The translations under genes and the position numbers were made by a program. Shown piece by piece: positions 32,007 to 45,919 of a stretch of 64,000 nucleotides of DNA. The notes under the pieces are model-generated. The model was not told the origin of the DNA and did not search any database. It worked only from the letters and a program-made list of their open reading frames with translations. Origin of the DNA: Thelonectria olida (Eukaryota > Ascomycota > Sordariomycetes > Hypocreales > Nectriaceae); assembly GCA_020736575.1 (NCBI GenBank), contig JAGPYM010000003.1:2666001-2730000 (forward strand), written 5' to 3'. Position 1 is the first letter of the stretch. Each line of letters starts with the position of its first letter.

Positions 32007-35000
32007 TTTGGTTCGCAAGAGGGAAGAGGGCCTTGTTCGGGGAGGTGTGAACTCGCCAGATACAGTAATCGAGAGTCGACCAAGGCTGGAACCGTTACGA
32101 ATGAAGTCCTGATCTTTCAGAGAGCGGGCAGGCAAGAGAAGACCGAGTCGGTTCTCGGAGGAAGACAGGGAGTGAGAGCTGAGATGATCAGTCTATCGGG
32201 GACAAGTTAGTAGGACGAGAAGTGAAAATGTGCTGGTTGTTTTAAGGGGAGGAGGGTGGCCTCAGGCTTCAGTTCGCAGTTGAGGGGGCAGGCCACGAAT
32301 TCTGATGATAATACGGAAGTCACACCTACCTCGCACCTGCCTCACGCCGCAAGAGTGAATATCGTGAACACTTGCGCTTACCACACACCCAATACTCTCA
32401 GTTCTTCTTCTATGCCACTGTCGGTGACCTCTCGCGTTCAGTTCGATGTGCAGGTGAATGTGAAGATGGAACGATAAGGATCAAGTTTACAGGCGAGACA
32501 GGACGCTTCAATATAGTGACAAGAAACGGCTATGATTCACTACTCGTCCACCAGTAAGCAAGCGCAACTACTACTCAAACCCATCGTGTGCGTTGCCGAT
32601 TGCCGAGCGCCTCATAACTTCATTGGTTCCTTGTCAAACATCTCTACAAACGGGAGCAATGGAAGGCAGGCTCCCGTAAGGGTCCGATATCAACTGTTCA
32701 TTTTCACCTATCAGAAATAAATTCAGGGAATTAGATGAGAAGCAAACTTCGTAGCAAATATGCAGTTGCAATTCGTTTACCTGCTGTGGTCCCGGCTTCA
32801 AGGTTACACACATTATTGACAACTCAAGTTGTCCACCTACTGTCTTACCTGACCTGGGTACGGGGGGCAATGTAGTGATTAATGTATTGGACCTGTTATG
32901 ATAATGTCTCCAAGTTACACGTGCTGGTCTTGATGGTTGACGTTGGTCTACCCTGATCGCCCCTTCCATCCCAACCATGATCGTCCGCGATTCTTACTTC
33001 TCAAGGAATTCGCCTCCCCAACTCAAAACGACCAACCCCAGAACACAGTATTGTGCAACGCGTCTCGCCCACGAGAGATGATCAAAATATTTTGTTAAAA
33101 ACCCGTTGACCGGACATCCACCGGATCAACCACGAAGATCCAAGTCTACAACACACTCACCGCCGCCTACCCTATACTCGAATGGAGAGCATCCTCACCG
33201 CCCTTCGCAGGTAAACCGCACCACCACCCAACCTAGCTTACTGCACGAATCCTAGACCGCCAACTGGCACGCGTCTGGGCTCTCGGCGATTCGCGGAAAC
33301 CCCTCAAGAGTAGGGCGACCGGATTTCAGTGGACTCCCTCGTCGGGTTTCTGGCCAACTGCGTCAGGCTCCGGCTCTTGGGGTTGGACGTGCTGGGCTGT
33401 GAGAGGACCGAGTGGATGCAGAGGACCGAGGGTGTGAGCCGGTTTGGCATCTCGACTACTTACCTACCTGTGTAGGTAGCTATGCATCGACACGGCGGTC
33501 TCCGCAAAGACTATTGGTGTTTTGGCCATGTTCGTGCAGAGAAGGCCTGCGAGCAACCGGCTCAACAACCACGGGCGCGGGAGGTCTTTACTTCAACCGA
33601 CTGATCACGCCATGTAGATGCACTCTCTCCGGGCACACAAGCATGCACCCTCTGACCTGGTTCATTGCAGGCTCGATACATACTATTCGCCGCCGTCTCA
33701 ATGCCTTGCGGACCACACGATCACGCTAGCTCGTTCAACTGGGCGGGACCCTTACGTGCGGTGTGCTTGAGAGAAATCTGCTTGTCTGCCTTCGTCTACC
33801 GTGTCCACCAGAATCATGCAGATGAGGACCCAGAAAGTACAAAAAACGCAAATTCTGGACCGAAAAGGCTTGCCCCTATTCTATTTAGGCAGGTTGAGGA
33901 CTTTGAAGGTGTAGTCAATTACCCGAAAGAACGCCTAGGTCACGATCGGAGTGGCCGGTGAATCCGGGGTAATGGCAGCTTCAGACCTGCAGCATTCGGC
34001 CGATGTCGAGACCAGCTGCAGAGATAGAGCTGGTAAACATGGGACCCCCTACGAAGCAGGATTTCTCGAGCCCATGGAGTCAAACCTGTTAAAACCCTGC
34101 TCCTAAGTAAGCTGGTTATGGAATGGACTGCTGGGCTACGATCTGGCATCAAGATCGACCAATTCGGATAGCTACCCCCCAGCTTCCGGCTTCCCACCGC
34201 CTTACATAGCTGTTGTGGATGACTTCGAAGTTGATCCCAAGGCTATAGTTTGTTTCAAGCCAGATCAACAAGCAAGAATCACATCGATCCTCTCACAGAC
34301 CGGCCAGGTTCGTATGAATGGATCAACCACGTTGTGATGCTGACAGCTGACCAAGCTGGCTGGGATCGACAGGCCTGAGTTGACGTGGATGGGTTGTGGA
34401 TATGGCACGTATGAATAGACGTTTGCCACATTCGTACCCGGATCCACGCCAGCCAGTATCGATGAGCTCGCCTGTTTAATGCCTAAGGGGCTGAACGAAA
34501 ACAAAGGTCGTTTGCGAGGGGCGAAGTCAACGCGTCCTGGCTGGTTGGTCGTTAGTAACTAGGCTGGGAATCGGATATGGTCCCCGGACCGAGGCGGCTG
34601 GTAAAGCCTCGTACTCTACCTTTTGTCACTCCACCAACGGAGCCGCTCCAAAGTCCGGCTCGAGAACCGGTTTCTAGAGGAGGCATTTGCCCCCTGAAGT
34701 GGCGAGCATCGGACGTCGAATTGGGAACAAACAGAGGTACGGGACTGAGATTTGCAATAGTTGCGACCTTTGGCAATTGAAGATCAGGCACTAGCTGCAC
34801 TTCAGCCTTTTCAGCTGCTTCAATGGGCCACGGTTCGGTTGACGGCGGCGTGGGTCTCATGGGGACGGGGTCGGGAGGAACCCTGAGCTAATGGTGTCTT
34901 CTCCACACCTCGAGCTGTCAATGATGCCTCATACTCCAAGGCTGAAAGAATTGAAGCAAATATGAGTATTTTCTGAGGGAAGAAGCATCTCCAGTCATGA

Positions 35001-38000
35001 TGTCTCTATCGCCAGGCGGATGGCGGATGCCGCCGAGGACTGGGAACGCGCCGCATACCAGAAGAGACGCTACAGGGATGGGTGACCTGAAAGGTATTCT
35101 GACGTTTTGCGGTAATCAACACTTTTGCTATCTATTAGGGCTTTGCTCCTCTCTGGCAAAGAAAGTGCTGGTAGGGAAGCCCACGCCGGCACACAAATTT
35201 CGAAAACTCTGCAGCCACACTGTAACGGTAGAGGAAATATGGCAAAAGCAACGAGATGGAGGGCAAGTTTGGCCAAAAGGAGGAAACATGGCAGCTGGCG
35301 TTGAGGCTAAGGCACATGGCCTGCATTCGCACGCATATCCAACCGCATTGCTTCCTGCAAGGGCGCAGTTGGAAATGAATCCTCAGACCCACGAGCTGGA
35401 CGAAACAAAAAGGACATTCACACTTCTCTGTAGCTGCCGTGCCGCCGTTCTCATCTGAGCCCCTCCAAAGGCCTGCAGTTGTCTCCTTGCTGAGGGGTTG
35501 CCAGCTCGAGACCCCTCAGCCACCGGCTGAGATATGAGTGAACGGGCCTCAACGAGATCTTATGCGCATCTGTGCGCATGAGAATAACAACAATGGTGCG
35601 CAGGGAGCTCCCAGACGGGATCGGGGATGGCGATGGCGCTTCTGCCACTGGGTGACGTGAGAGTCCGTGATAATCCGGGTTTGACGGGGCTGGTGGGCGA
35701 AAGGACGCTCGCATAAGCTCAGGTTGCCTTTGGACCCTTCTCAGGCTCAACAGCCCCTCATGTCCCCCGCCTGCTCATATCCTACGGATGCTGCTTGTTC
35801 TATTCCTGAACTTATCTTTCTCGAGGGCCAAGGAAGGCGGCCGCATCGCCATGCACAACCGCGCGCGTCAGCGACAGACTGGCTCTCACGACGAGCCCCA
35901 TACCGGCGGTTTACTGCGCGCTGCCGCGTTTCAACTGTGGCGCCAGCCGGGCAACAAGAGGCACATAGAGTGAGGAATTGGAGGAACTACAAAGTATGCT
36001 TGGTCATCCAATAAGATAAGCATCGGCTCAACTCAAAAAAGCAACTATGGACGAGCTGAGGATGCGTACCGACATCATCATGACATGAGAATGCATTGCA
36101 GCTCAACGGCAGGGGAGAGATCGACAGCCAGGGCGTCCGCTCTCTTGGCTGATGATTTGTGATACGGCCAGGATGCCAGCTGTTCGAGAAGACTCTACCC
36201 AGCTTGCCAGCCCTCTCACGACAACATGACCTGCCGTCCCAGGAAATACCATGGAAGCAGCTTCTCTCATCCCCCATTGTCCCTAGTCCTGGATAGGGCA
36301 ATCTCCGTGGTCTGGAGCGTCGTTTCTTTTGTATTGGGAGCCATTTCCCGGCGCTCGAGTCCTATTACTGGATTACAGCTCCGGGACACTGAGTAGCATC
36401 GTTTTCCCGTCATTCATCGTCACGGGGTGGGCGAGCGGGAAGACGAGGAGGCGGACCGCAGGGTTTGGCTGCTGGTGATTTTAGATGACGCCAGGGGTAC
36501 CTGCCACTCTCTGAACGATACCAATGCAGGCACGCATTCCAAGCGCATGGAAAATGTAACGCAGATATTGCTCATGGTCCCAGCTGGAGGCTGGGTTCTC
36601 AGGGACGCCCCATCTCCCCTGGCGGCGGCCCCACGCTCCGGAGGTTGGCTCGAGAGACGATGCCTTTGTCGAGGTTGGCGTCGTCTCAAAACACACCCAC
36701 GACTCTGGCGGTTCATGTTCCGGACGGTTGGGATGGGGGCAAATCTTTTTGGGGGGAATGGAAAAATTTGAAAGGCGACGAAGAACAAAAGGGGAAAAAA
36801 AAGCGGATATGCTCAAACAAATCCAGTGTCGTGCCCATGCAAGCACTTGAACTGCTGGGTTGGACGGCGTTGATTCCACGTCTTGGCCGTCATCCCCGGG
36901 AGGCGAGGAGGGAGCACGGTACCTGGAATACGACGCTGTTCACGTACCTGAGGTGGAAGCGATACAACGGGATGGTCTAGAAGATGATTCCGTGACATCG
37001 CCTCCACGTCCTTTGTTCACCTCAATGGCCATGTCCGTGAAGCATTGATCCGAGGCACCGGGAGACCCGCGGCGTGGTTCCTGCACGCCCGCACATCCCT
37101 GCGTTTCGGCGCAGAGTATGGAATGCTCCTCGGACGCTCTCGACGATCATTGCGTCCTGTCAAAAGAATGCACGCAGTCCAATCTCCATGCTCTCCTGCG
37201 CATGTCCGGAGTTATGCCCTGGGAATGAGGCAAGGAGACCAACGGGAGGGCGCAGGAGCTCCCTTTGAGGACCCGTTACCCGTCCATACACGTGTGTGAC
37301 AGGGGATGCTGCGTTTCGAATATGGAGTGCGTGCTGCTCTGAGACTGAGAGCTGTTGCAGTCTATCGTCCAGTCCAGCGCCTCCCGATGCTCCCGCACCT
37401 CCCGCACTGCAGATGCGACATTGGGCATTCAAGATTCAAGCCCGCACACAGGCACAAGGGGTTGACTCGACGCACCGTCATTGACTCATGAGTAATGGCT
37501 TCCCCTCCCCTCCCTGAGAGGCAGATTGATGAGTGAATGTTTCTTCTCTTTGTCAGGCTGTCCAATCGTCCCCTCCCCCTTTTCCTTCTCCCCAGGTCCC
37601 TGGACCACTCATCTCTCCACCGTTACAGGGCACGGTTAGGGAACTTGAAAGACAACGGGAGGCTAAACGGCCAGTTTGATTACATGCTCCAGGGCCCGGC
37701 CGCTGGACGACGCCTAACCAGCATAGCGAACCAGGGTCCCGAAAAGAAAAAGAAAAAGAAAAGCCGTGTGTGAGGGGAGGCTTTTCAGTTGTACTTCGTA
37801 TGGAGGGGCGGCCCCGGGAGGCAATTCATGCGACCTAGACGCCGAAGAAAGGCCCCTCAACAGCCCACCACAGTGCTTCAGCCTCAGTGAGCTCACCAAA
37901 GGGATGGCCCAGGAGAGCCTGATCCAGAATGTCCTGAAGCAAGGTCTCTTTGGGCCCGCTCGTGGCTTTGAAAGGAGAGGTCACCAGCAGCACCAGCAGA

Positions 38001-41000
38001 CGCCAGGCGCTCTTGGGGTTGGGACCGTCCAGGCGGCCCGCTTGGTATTGCGGGTGGGATTGGCAGAGAAGCAACACTACGCACGAATGGGAAACGTGGG
38101 CGACGGGCCCGCGGAACTGGCGCGTCGTCGTCGTCGTTGGGCTGGTGTTTGGTAGCCTTGTGCTCTCTTGTCGCTTGTGCGAATCTTGCGTGTGCCTCGT
38201 GACACCGGGCATGGCAAGTACGAACAACTACTGCACAAAGTCTTCGTACCTTCTTGTGTGCCGGTTCTTGACGGCTCCCTCGTTATCGCTGTTGTGCGTG
38301 ATGAGTAACAATGGACACCCGGGGCGCGCCGCGTTCACAACGGCTTTTGCTAGCCGTCGTGGACAAGACGCCGAAACTGACAATGGATGAATGGACAGCG
38401 TTGAAAGAAACAAGCCCCCCGGGATTTATAGATTGCACTTCCCACTCTCATCTCTTTCATCAATCTCAATAAACGGCGGCTCTTAAACCCTGTCCCCTGA
38501 ACTCCCGTTGTGGACGACGCCCTCACATGGCCGTCTCAAATTACCTGCATTTACTTCGCACCTTCGAGGTCGCGGGTGTGACCTCATCGGGGCGCCGGCT
38601 GCTGGGGCATTCAGGTACGTGACTCTCTCTTGCTAATGAGCGAGTATCCGCACGAAGTAATTGGACAACAATTGAGCTTGTCGGTCATCACTTAATTAAT
38701 AGTTGGAAATACGGATACGTGCGAAGTAGAAGCTTTGGGACCGCCTATCGAAAAGAAGAAACGAAAGAGAAAACGCGAGAGAAGCAGAAAGGGTCTTTGG
38801 GACCAAACGAACCTTGTTCTGGTCCGGCGCCGCGCCCCGGGACTTGGGTCTGCTAGCGAGATTGGCCGACTTTGGAATTGTTTGAGGTCACTCTTTGCCT
38901 GTGTAACTGTCGTGTGTGGTGTTTTGGCACTGTGATGATCAGGACAGGATGGTGTTGATGGCTCGCAGAGAGATTTGTCGGGGCGGCCTATGGTCAACTT
39001 GGGACGAGTGCCGCAGGTTGACGAACCCCCCGTTCATTCAATCACTGTCTCACTCATTCGGGTCAATGACTGGCCAGTTTGTTGATTCACTCTGAAGTCA
39101 TTCATGCTAGCGACGCAGCCCTAGCCAGTCGAAGTCGTCTTGACACGGCAAAGTGCCAAAGCCCTGGATGCCAGCCGGGCACGCACCCAAGACACCGAGA
39201 CTAACACCAGCCCAGCCCTCACTATCACTTCCCCAAGCCAGAAGCCAAAGCCAAAGCCTAAGCTTACCTACGAATCACACAGGACACCAAGCCGAAAGGA
39301 GTCCGGTCCCCATGATCCATTTCATCCCCCCATCTTATGGTCCATGCCAATCCCATCCCCCATGCCAATCCAGAAGTCATCCCAAGAAAAGCAAGCTACC
39401 ATACCAGACCGGCGGCGCGTCCGCGTCTACCTCATACGTGCCGCGTCCATTGAAAGTTGGAGGAGACCATCCATCTTTGATCTGACGAGATGGTCCTCTG
39501 ACCCCTCTATGGTCAGGACGGAGGGACCTTCTGACACACTCGATACCGCTAATGAGTTTGGATACCAGAAGTTGATATGAAGGGGTGATATTGATACAGT
39601 GCCGAAAGAACTGAAGTCGACCTGCATTTGTGAATCTGTTCGTCTTCCATGCTTTCGTTGGCTGGCTGGCTGTTATGTTGGAGGCCTGAGGGCCTTGACA
39701 TGAAGACCTCATCTGCGACAAACCATGTCCCTGCGCACACCTTGGGGAGGGAATGCCCCGCGTATTTGCACATACGTGCCTGAGTTGTTTTCTAAGACGA
39801 TCTGGCATTTTTGTGTTGCTTTGTCTTCGAGAGAGGAACGAGCGGGTTGAAGAGCAAGACGGCCGCATGCCATTGTGCGCCCTGTGGTGTCTTGTGCAGC
39901 ATCATTGCAGCGTGGTGCCTGGTTTGATCATTGGATGCTTGTGTGAGTGCGACCGTACAGTGTCTGGCGCACTTCGTACAGTGCAAGGCCTAATTCTCCT
40001 CCAGTGCGCTTTCCAGCACATTTCTTTTCCACTGGACCGCCCTTGTCCCCCTGCAAATCTACATACACTAGAGCCAACACGGACTAGCGGTTTCCAGAAT
40101 CCATGCCTTCGCGCTTCAGGCTTTGCTGGCCTTGCTCATGGTCCTTTTCAGACTGCCCGTCCTCCACCTTTTTCATATTCTCGCCGGGGCTGGCACTGGC
40201 TTATTCGTTTTGGCACCCAAGAGGCAGGGGACTGGAGTTGTCTTTGGGCGGCGCTGGGTGCTTGGGCGGGCAGGCAGTTTGTGAGCAAGGTTGTGAGGTA
40301 CGTACATGTACCGTTGGGACCTGGCACCATGGATCTAAGAGTCAGGCTCCCGGTCTGGGGGGCTGGTACCTCGCCTAAAGTACCTCTTGTCTCAAAATAC
40401 CTCCACTCCCAGCCATCTGCGACTGGGGTCAAGGTCTTCTCGAGCAACAGATACGTGATGATCAATGACTTTGCGGTCACATCACTGAGGTGTTGCTTGC
40501 CCGCTGGCTGAGGTGCCCGCACTCCACAGCGCCAACGCCGTCTCACGCCCCCATCCCCATTCGCCTTTATTCTTACAGAAAGGGAACTCTCTCTGTTTTC
40601 TCACACATTTTTTTCCTGCTCGGGCTTCGTTTTCTTTTGCGCCCCCCTGCTGTACGAAGAATGTACCGTACCTGGCTTTGTACCTAAATCCTGCTCGCCT
40701 TTGCTGCTGCCGCTGTTGCACATACAGGGCTTTTATGCCGCTGCACCTTTGGCACCTACCTCGCCTCATCCTTTCCTCTTTCTCGCCTGTTTTCTCACCT
40801 GCTTTTTTTCTCCTCTTCCCTCTCCTGCTCTTATTCGATTCCCCTCCCGCCCTCACCCGTCGCTCACCGCACAAACCCAACATCCTCCTTCTCCTCCTTC
40901 ATCCCGCCTCTCCTCACTCTGCATGCCCTCGAAATCACCGTCTCCCGCCCCCAAAATCAAATAAACGACAGTGCTCATTCCCACGAGCCGGGGGACATCG

Positions 41001-41663
41001 AAGCACTAGTGGCCTGAGGATCCTACCCCGATCGGCAGGTTCAAGCCACTCCCCCCCCTGGACCTGGACTGTGCTGGACCTGGCCCAAGAAGCTTCCGCT
41101 CTCCTTTTCGTTAATATCGTTCTCTATCCACTCTTGCAATCACCCTCACTTCAAGTCACTCCTTTTGTCTTTCTGGCTCGTCTTCGCCAACACCCCCTCC
41201 TGCTCTCGACCCTCATCTCAAGTTCTAATCCCTCCCTCCACTTTCGTTCTCATTCTTCCTCCTCCGTCATCCTTACTCTCGTTACTCCTCTCGTCTGAGA
41301 TCACTCTCTGCACTTCTTCAACATCATCGTCGACATCACCATCATCACATTGTCGTCTCACACACTCCAAAAAACCGTTGGCGACTGCTGTTAATATCCG
41401 CCGCATCTTGTGCATACCCGCATTTATCCAGTCCGCTACTCGCCCACAACCGCGTATCAAGTAATTCGAACAATCTGAATGCACCAATAAATCCATCTTC
41501 AGCTCTTTGATAGAGCTTCTCGTTGGCCTCGATTAGGTACTTTCCACTGGTCCTTCTCTGGATTCCAAGGATCAATCCTAACGCCGTCGGCCAGCAGCTC
41601 TGCTCACATCCGAGTCTCATCGAACATCAGAGCCAGAGATTATCCTCACCACAGCTTAGCAAA
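32007..41663. other. Gene-poor stretch and long kinase leader
   Basis: 9.7 kb with no open frame that shows a domain, coding composition or a convincing chain of spliced exons on either strand. From about 40500 to 41663 the plus strand is very C/T-rich and most likely is promoter plus leader of the kinase. Inverted repeats of the ACCTAC/GTAGGT type lie at 33461-33478 and a GGTAC..GTACC repeat at 40297-40312. A/G homopurine runs occur at 36790-36806 and 37740-37765. It may contain non-coding RNAs, but none can be delimited by reading. Confidence 0.5.
33461..33478. repeat. Inverted repeat TACCTAC/GTAGGTA
   Basis: Perfect 7-bp arms around a 4-bp spacer, in the gene-poor stretch. The same core (ACCTAC) forms the inverted repeat at 4850-4877. 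Confidence 0.5.
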
Positions 41664-44067
41664 ATGACTGTCGCAAACGACCTGACTCACCGAAGCCCAT
41701 CGGGCGGAGCTCTCTCCCTGGAGGATCGATTCGAAGTATTGAAGGAAATTGGTGATGGCAGCTTTGGCAGCGTCGTCCTGGGTAGGGTCCGGACGGCTGG
41801 TTCCAACGTTGCCCGTAGAGGCACAGTGGTAAGTCCCACGCCCAGCCGCCTGTCACACGACAGCGTCCGTAACCATATTTTAGGTGGCCATCAAGACGAT
41901 GAAGAAGACATTCGAGTCTTTCCAGCCTTGTCTCGAGCTTCGTGAAGTCGTCTTCCTGCGCACTCTTCCTAACCATCCTCACCTCGTTCCTGCTCTCGAC
42001 ATCTTCTTGGATCCTTATACCAAGAAGCTTCACATTTGCATGGAGTACATGGAGGGCAATCTATACCAGCTCATGAAAGCCCGAGACCACAAGGTCCTCG
42101 ACAACGCCAGCGTCAAGAGCATCCTATTCCAGATTATGCAAGGCCTGGAGCACATCCACTCACATCACTTCTTCCATCGCGATATCAAGCCCGAAAACAT
42201 CCTCGTCACCACTTCCGGTCATAGTGATTCGAACAACTCGTTCCGACGATACTCTGCTCTCGTTACTCCGCCGTCAACTCCTCCTACCTACACAGTTAAG
42301 ATTGCCGACTTTGGTCTCGCCCGTGAGACTCACTCGAAACTGCCGTACACGACTTATGTCTCGACTCGATGGTATCGTGCCCCCGAAGTTCTTCTTCGAG
42401 CTGGCGAGTACTCGGCCCCCGTGGACATCTGGGCCGTCGGTGCTATGGCTGTCGAGATAGCTACTCTCAAGCCCCTTTTCCCTGGTGGAAACGAGGTGGA
42501 CCAAGTTTGGAGGGTGTGTGAAATTATGGGAAGCCCTGGAAACTGGTACAACAAGTCTGGTGCTCGCGTTGGTGGAGGAGATTGGCGTGAAGGCACTAGA
42601 CTTGCTGGCAAGCTCGGCTTCTCGTTTCCCAAGATGGCTCCCCACTGCATGGATACCATCCTGCAAGCTCCTCAGTGGCCTGCTGCCCTGAGCCAGTTCG
42701 TGACGTGGTGTTTGATGTGGGATCCCAAGAGCCGACCGACTTCATCGCAGGCTCTCGCTCATGAATACTTTGTGGATGCCGTCGATCCGATGCGACCCAA
42801 GTCGTCCGCCTCAAGAATCTTGGGCCGAAAGCAGTCAGATCTTAACCGCAGCAACAAGGACTCTACTACCACCACTCCGACCTCGTCATCCAAGCAGTCT
42901 TGGTTCCGCAAGTCTCTCATCGGCCGTTCTGAAAGCACTGAAGCCGCCACTCCCCAGATCCAAGCAAAGGACATCTCCGCACCTCGTCCTGTGCCAATCC
43001 ACGCTGCGACAAGCGGCGAGCTCCAGGCCCAGCCCTCTGTGAAGCAACGTCCTGGTGCAACTAAGAGGACAACCTGGACTAATGGTCCTTCAAACGTGGC
43101 ACCCATGCCCATTCTACCCACTGTTCGGCCGATTTCGCCCGTCTCCGATGCTGTAAATGCCCGCGCAAACAACGGTTACAACGACTTGTACGCTAATGGA
43201 CATGGCCAGGGGAAGACCAAGAAACTTGGCCGACAGCTGTCTGTCGCTTCGAGCACCAACAACTACACGGAGATGCACCGACAGCAAGCCGAACGCGCTC
43301 TCAATGGAAACAGTGGGCTTGCTTCCCCCCCAGGCGGCCAAAAAGAGAGTTTTTTTTCCCACCTCCGGAAACGTGCGAGGCGATTTTCCGGAAGACATCA
43401 AACCCCCGTATCTCCGTCCTACGACGACTTGGAAGCCCAGGCTGGCTGCGGCCCTTGGGCTAGCAACCGGTCGTCCATGGTTATCGACCAACAGGCCCAG
43501 CCGGTCCCAGCACCTAAGTCAGAAGTATATGAATCCTTGGACAAGGCCCTTCGAGACGGCCAGAACAACCTGGACGCCCGCCCTCCCGTCCCACCCGCCC
43601 ACCAGGTCTCGCCCACTAGCAACCTCAAGCGCCATCACTCCCTTCCTCACCACCAACCTCGATCGGTGGACAACCTCATCGGTGCTGCCCGCGCTGGGCC
43701 AATCTCCAGCCGCACCCGCCGAGCCCAGGCCACCCATGGCGTTTACCAATACGAGGCTCCCGATGAGGAGGACGAGCTCCTTGACGAGGCCCTCTCAAAT
43801 CGACGAGCCATGAAGCCCAACCCGGCCAAGCCCCTACGGCAATCTGCCAGCAACCTGGGTCTCACTAACCCCTATCCCACTCCCTCGCCGTCGGCGAGCG
43901 GTAACCAAGTTCTTTTCGGAGATGGTCAAGAAGCCGTGACTCCTAGACCACTTGATCTCAACAAAAAGGCGGATGGGCAATACAAGTGGCCCACGCCGCC
44001 GTATGAAGAGAGCGAGTGGGCAGCTTCGGCTTCAGCCAGTATTTGGGCTGCCAGCAATCGTTTCTAA
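41664..44067 (+). CDS. RCK/MAK-type serine/threonine kinase (Ime2-like)
   Basis: Two exons, 41664-41828 and 41884-44067 (55-bp intron, GTAAGT..TAG), 782 residues. The kinase domain spans about 24-305 with the Gly loop GDGSFGSV (31-38), catalytic Lys59 (VAIKTMKK), HRDIKPEN (about 153), DFG (197-199) and a MAPK-like activation TxY, Thr211-Thr212-Tyr213, in PYTTYVSTRWYRAPEVLL. MEYMEGNLYQLMK and the TRWYRAPE loop place it in the RCK group (yeast Ime2, mammalian MAK/ICK). A 15-residue insert with SALVTPPSTPP lies before the DFG segment. The C-terminal 470 residues are disordered and Ser/Pro-rich. Fungal Ime2 homologues control meiosis, sexual development and light responses. A leader of about 1 kb suggests layered control of expression. 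Confidence 0.93.
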
Positions 44068-45919
44068 AGATCTACGCATAGTACCCGGCACGATTACGTC
44101 CAGTGGAGCGGAAAAGTTCTTGGTGTCTCATCTCATCTCGCATGGTTATGGTGTTTGGCGTTGGTCCTGGGATGCACAACCCGTTTTTCTCATTGTGCTG
44201 GCGGCTTTTTTCTCGATTCACGTCTTTGGCTATACAACTTTTATTTCACTTCGATTCAGCAAACCCTTCGACATTTATATCCGAATACCCGGTCTGATGA
44301 GCGCCCCTACCGCTCATTCTTACTATCACTTTGTTGCCTTCTTTACTCATTTCGTTTCAGACGCCTCGAGTATTAAATACCCCCTATAGACCGAGACTGG
44401 CAAGCTCAGCTCCAATCTGCTTGACGCAAATACCGCATTTCACTGGACCAATTTATTTCCTTTGTTTCACTATATAAGAGGGTGGATTGGAGTACATGGT
44501 GCTTTGTTGGACATGGGCCAACGTTTTCATTTTATATTTCAATCTCACATCATGTTACTTCCAAAATGGTCAAACAGGACGCTGGGGAAGATGTGTCCGC
44601 CGTTTGCAACCGATGCTGTTGTAAAAAAAGGTCAGCGAGCAAAGTATTATCTTATTATCATTCACAATTATTCTTTTTTATTGCATGGGAAGACAACATC
44701 GCCGCTTTGGTGGGCAGTAGTTTGCAACATAACGGTCGAGGAAAATGGTACATAATAATCTAGGAGACTCTGGGTGTGGCTCGAGGTTCCTGGCAGACAC
44801 GTTTAATAATGGACTGAATGAGTTGGACGTTTCTCTTCGCCTAATCGCGTGATGCTTATATGTGTGTGATATAGGCTCCTGAACAAGCTGCGGGAGGCAT
44901 TGGCGGCGATGCTGTGTACCATTAATAAGCTGTGCGGATCTGGTAGTCAAGGGCTGCATGTTCCATTAATTGAGTTTCCACCCGTCAGGGTCTTGATCAA
45001 GAGTTCTCAGACAGATGCTGGACACACGATGGGAGGATAATGGATGCCTGCTTGGTGGAGTGGAACATGAGGGACGTTTGAAAGTGGGTGGCTGAGGGAT
45101 GGCCAGCTATGACGTCGCTACGTTTACAACAATGAGAGGGATTGACTTGTATGGAGTGATGGTTGATGAGATTGGTCGTAGAAAGATGAAGATTGAAGTT
45201 GTTGTTGTACGAGAGGCTTCCGAGTCATGAGATGATTTCTGATGATTTACCTCAGGCAAAAGTGGACGAGGGCGTCGTCACGTGCGGGCCGTTATTATTA
45301 GAGACGTTCTGCAGGCACATCGTATCCCGCGTTTTGGAGGCTTAGGCAGCACACTTCCCCTGGTCCCGCTTCATTACTGGGTCGAGTGAGCTGAGCTGAG
45401 CCGAGCGAGACAAAGCCACGACGACACAAAAGAAGGAGAACGGCAACTTGCGAGGCCCATCATTCCTTTTTGCTTTTCTTGAGTTCTATCTCTTCGGCCA
45501 GCGCCTGGTGCTCTTTCAAGACGGCATCGAATAAGCGGCTCCTGTTTGTCGACTGACGATTGGACGAGGGGTGACATCAAGCTCAACGGTCGGATGGAGT
45601 GAACCATGCGCTCGGCTCTGTGAGACGACGTGGCCTCCCTGAGAAGAAAAAAAGACTTACTCTGCGTCTCGACGCCTACGAACCAAAGACGACTTGGCCT
45701 TCATTTGCCTCAACTCCACGAGGATAATCCCCGAGGCCGTTTGGGTCCCACAGACGGCATCATCCCGTTGGACTGCCCGCCACTTTCCTATTGCGCGGGG
45801 GAGGGGTAAATGCCCATGCAGCGTAAGCAGGGAGAAACAAGCAAAAACATACCAAGCAACAGCAATAGCAACAGCATCAGCAAAACTTAGGAAGGAGGAT
45901 ATATCAGCCACCCGTAACC
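44068..45919. other. Kinase 3' flank and Hsp70-like promoter region
   Basis: 1.85 kb between two plus-strand genes. It is AT-rich to about 44770 (kinase 3' UTR); the remainder is mixed. No coding frame with family resemblance and no RNA gene seen. Confidence 0.5.

Noticed and set aside
33146..33400. Possible exon pair (frame with TAAYPILEWRA, then a GT..TAG intron-like gap)
   Set aside because: Short, no upstream start or further exons, no family match; likely chance.
39753..40511. 252-residue open frame in the gene-poor stretch
   Set aside because: No domain, odd composition with many Cys/Trp, no splice structure or conserved motif.
40513..41298. 261-residue open frame upstream of the kinase
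   Set aside because: Composed almost wholly of Ser/Pro/Leu/Phe from a pyrimidine-rich leader; no domain.
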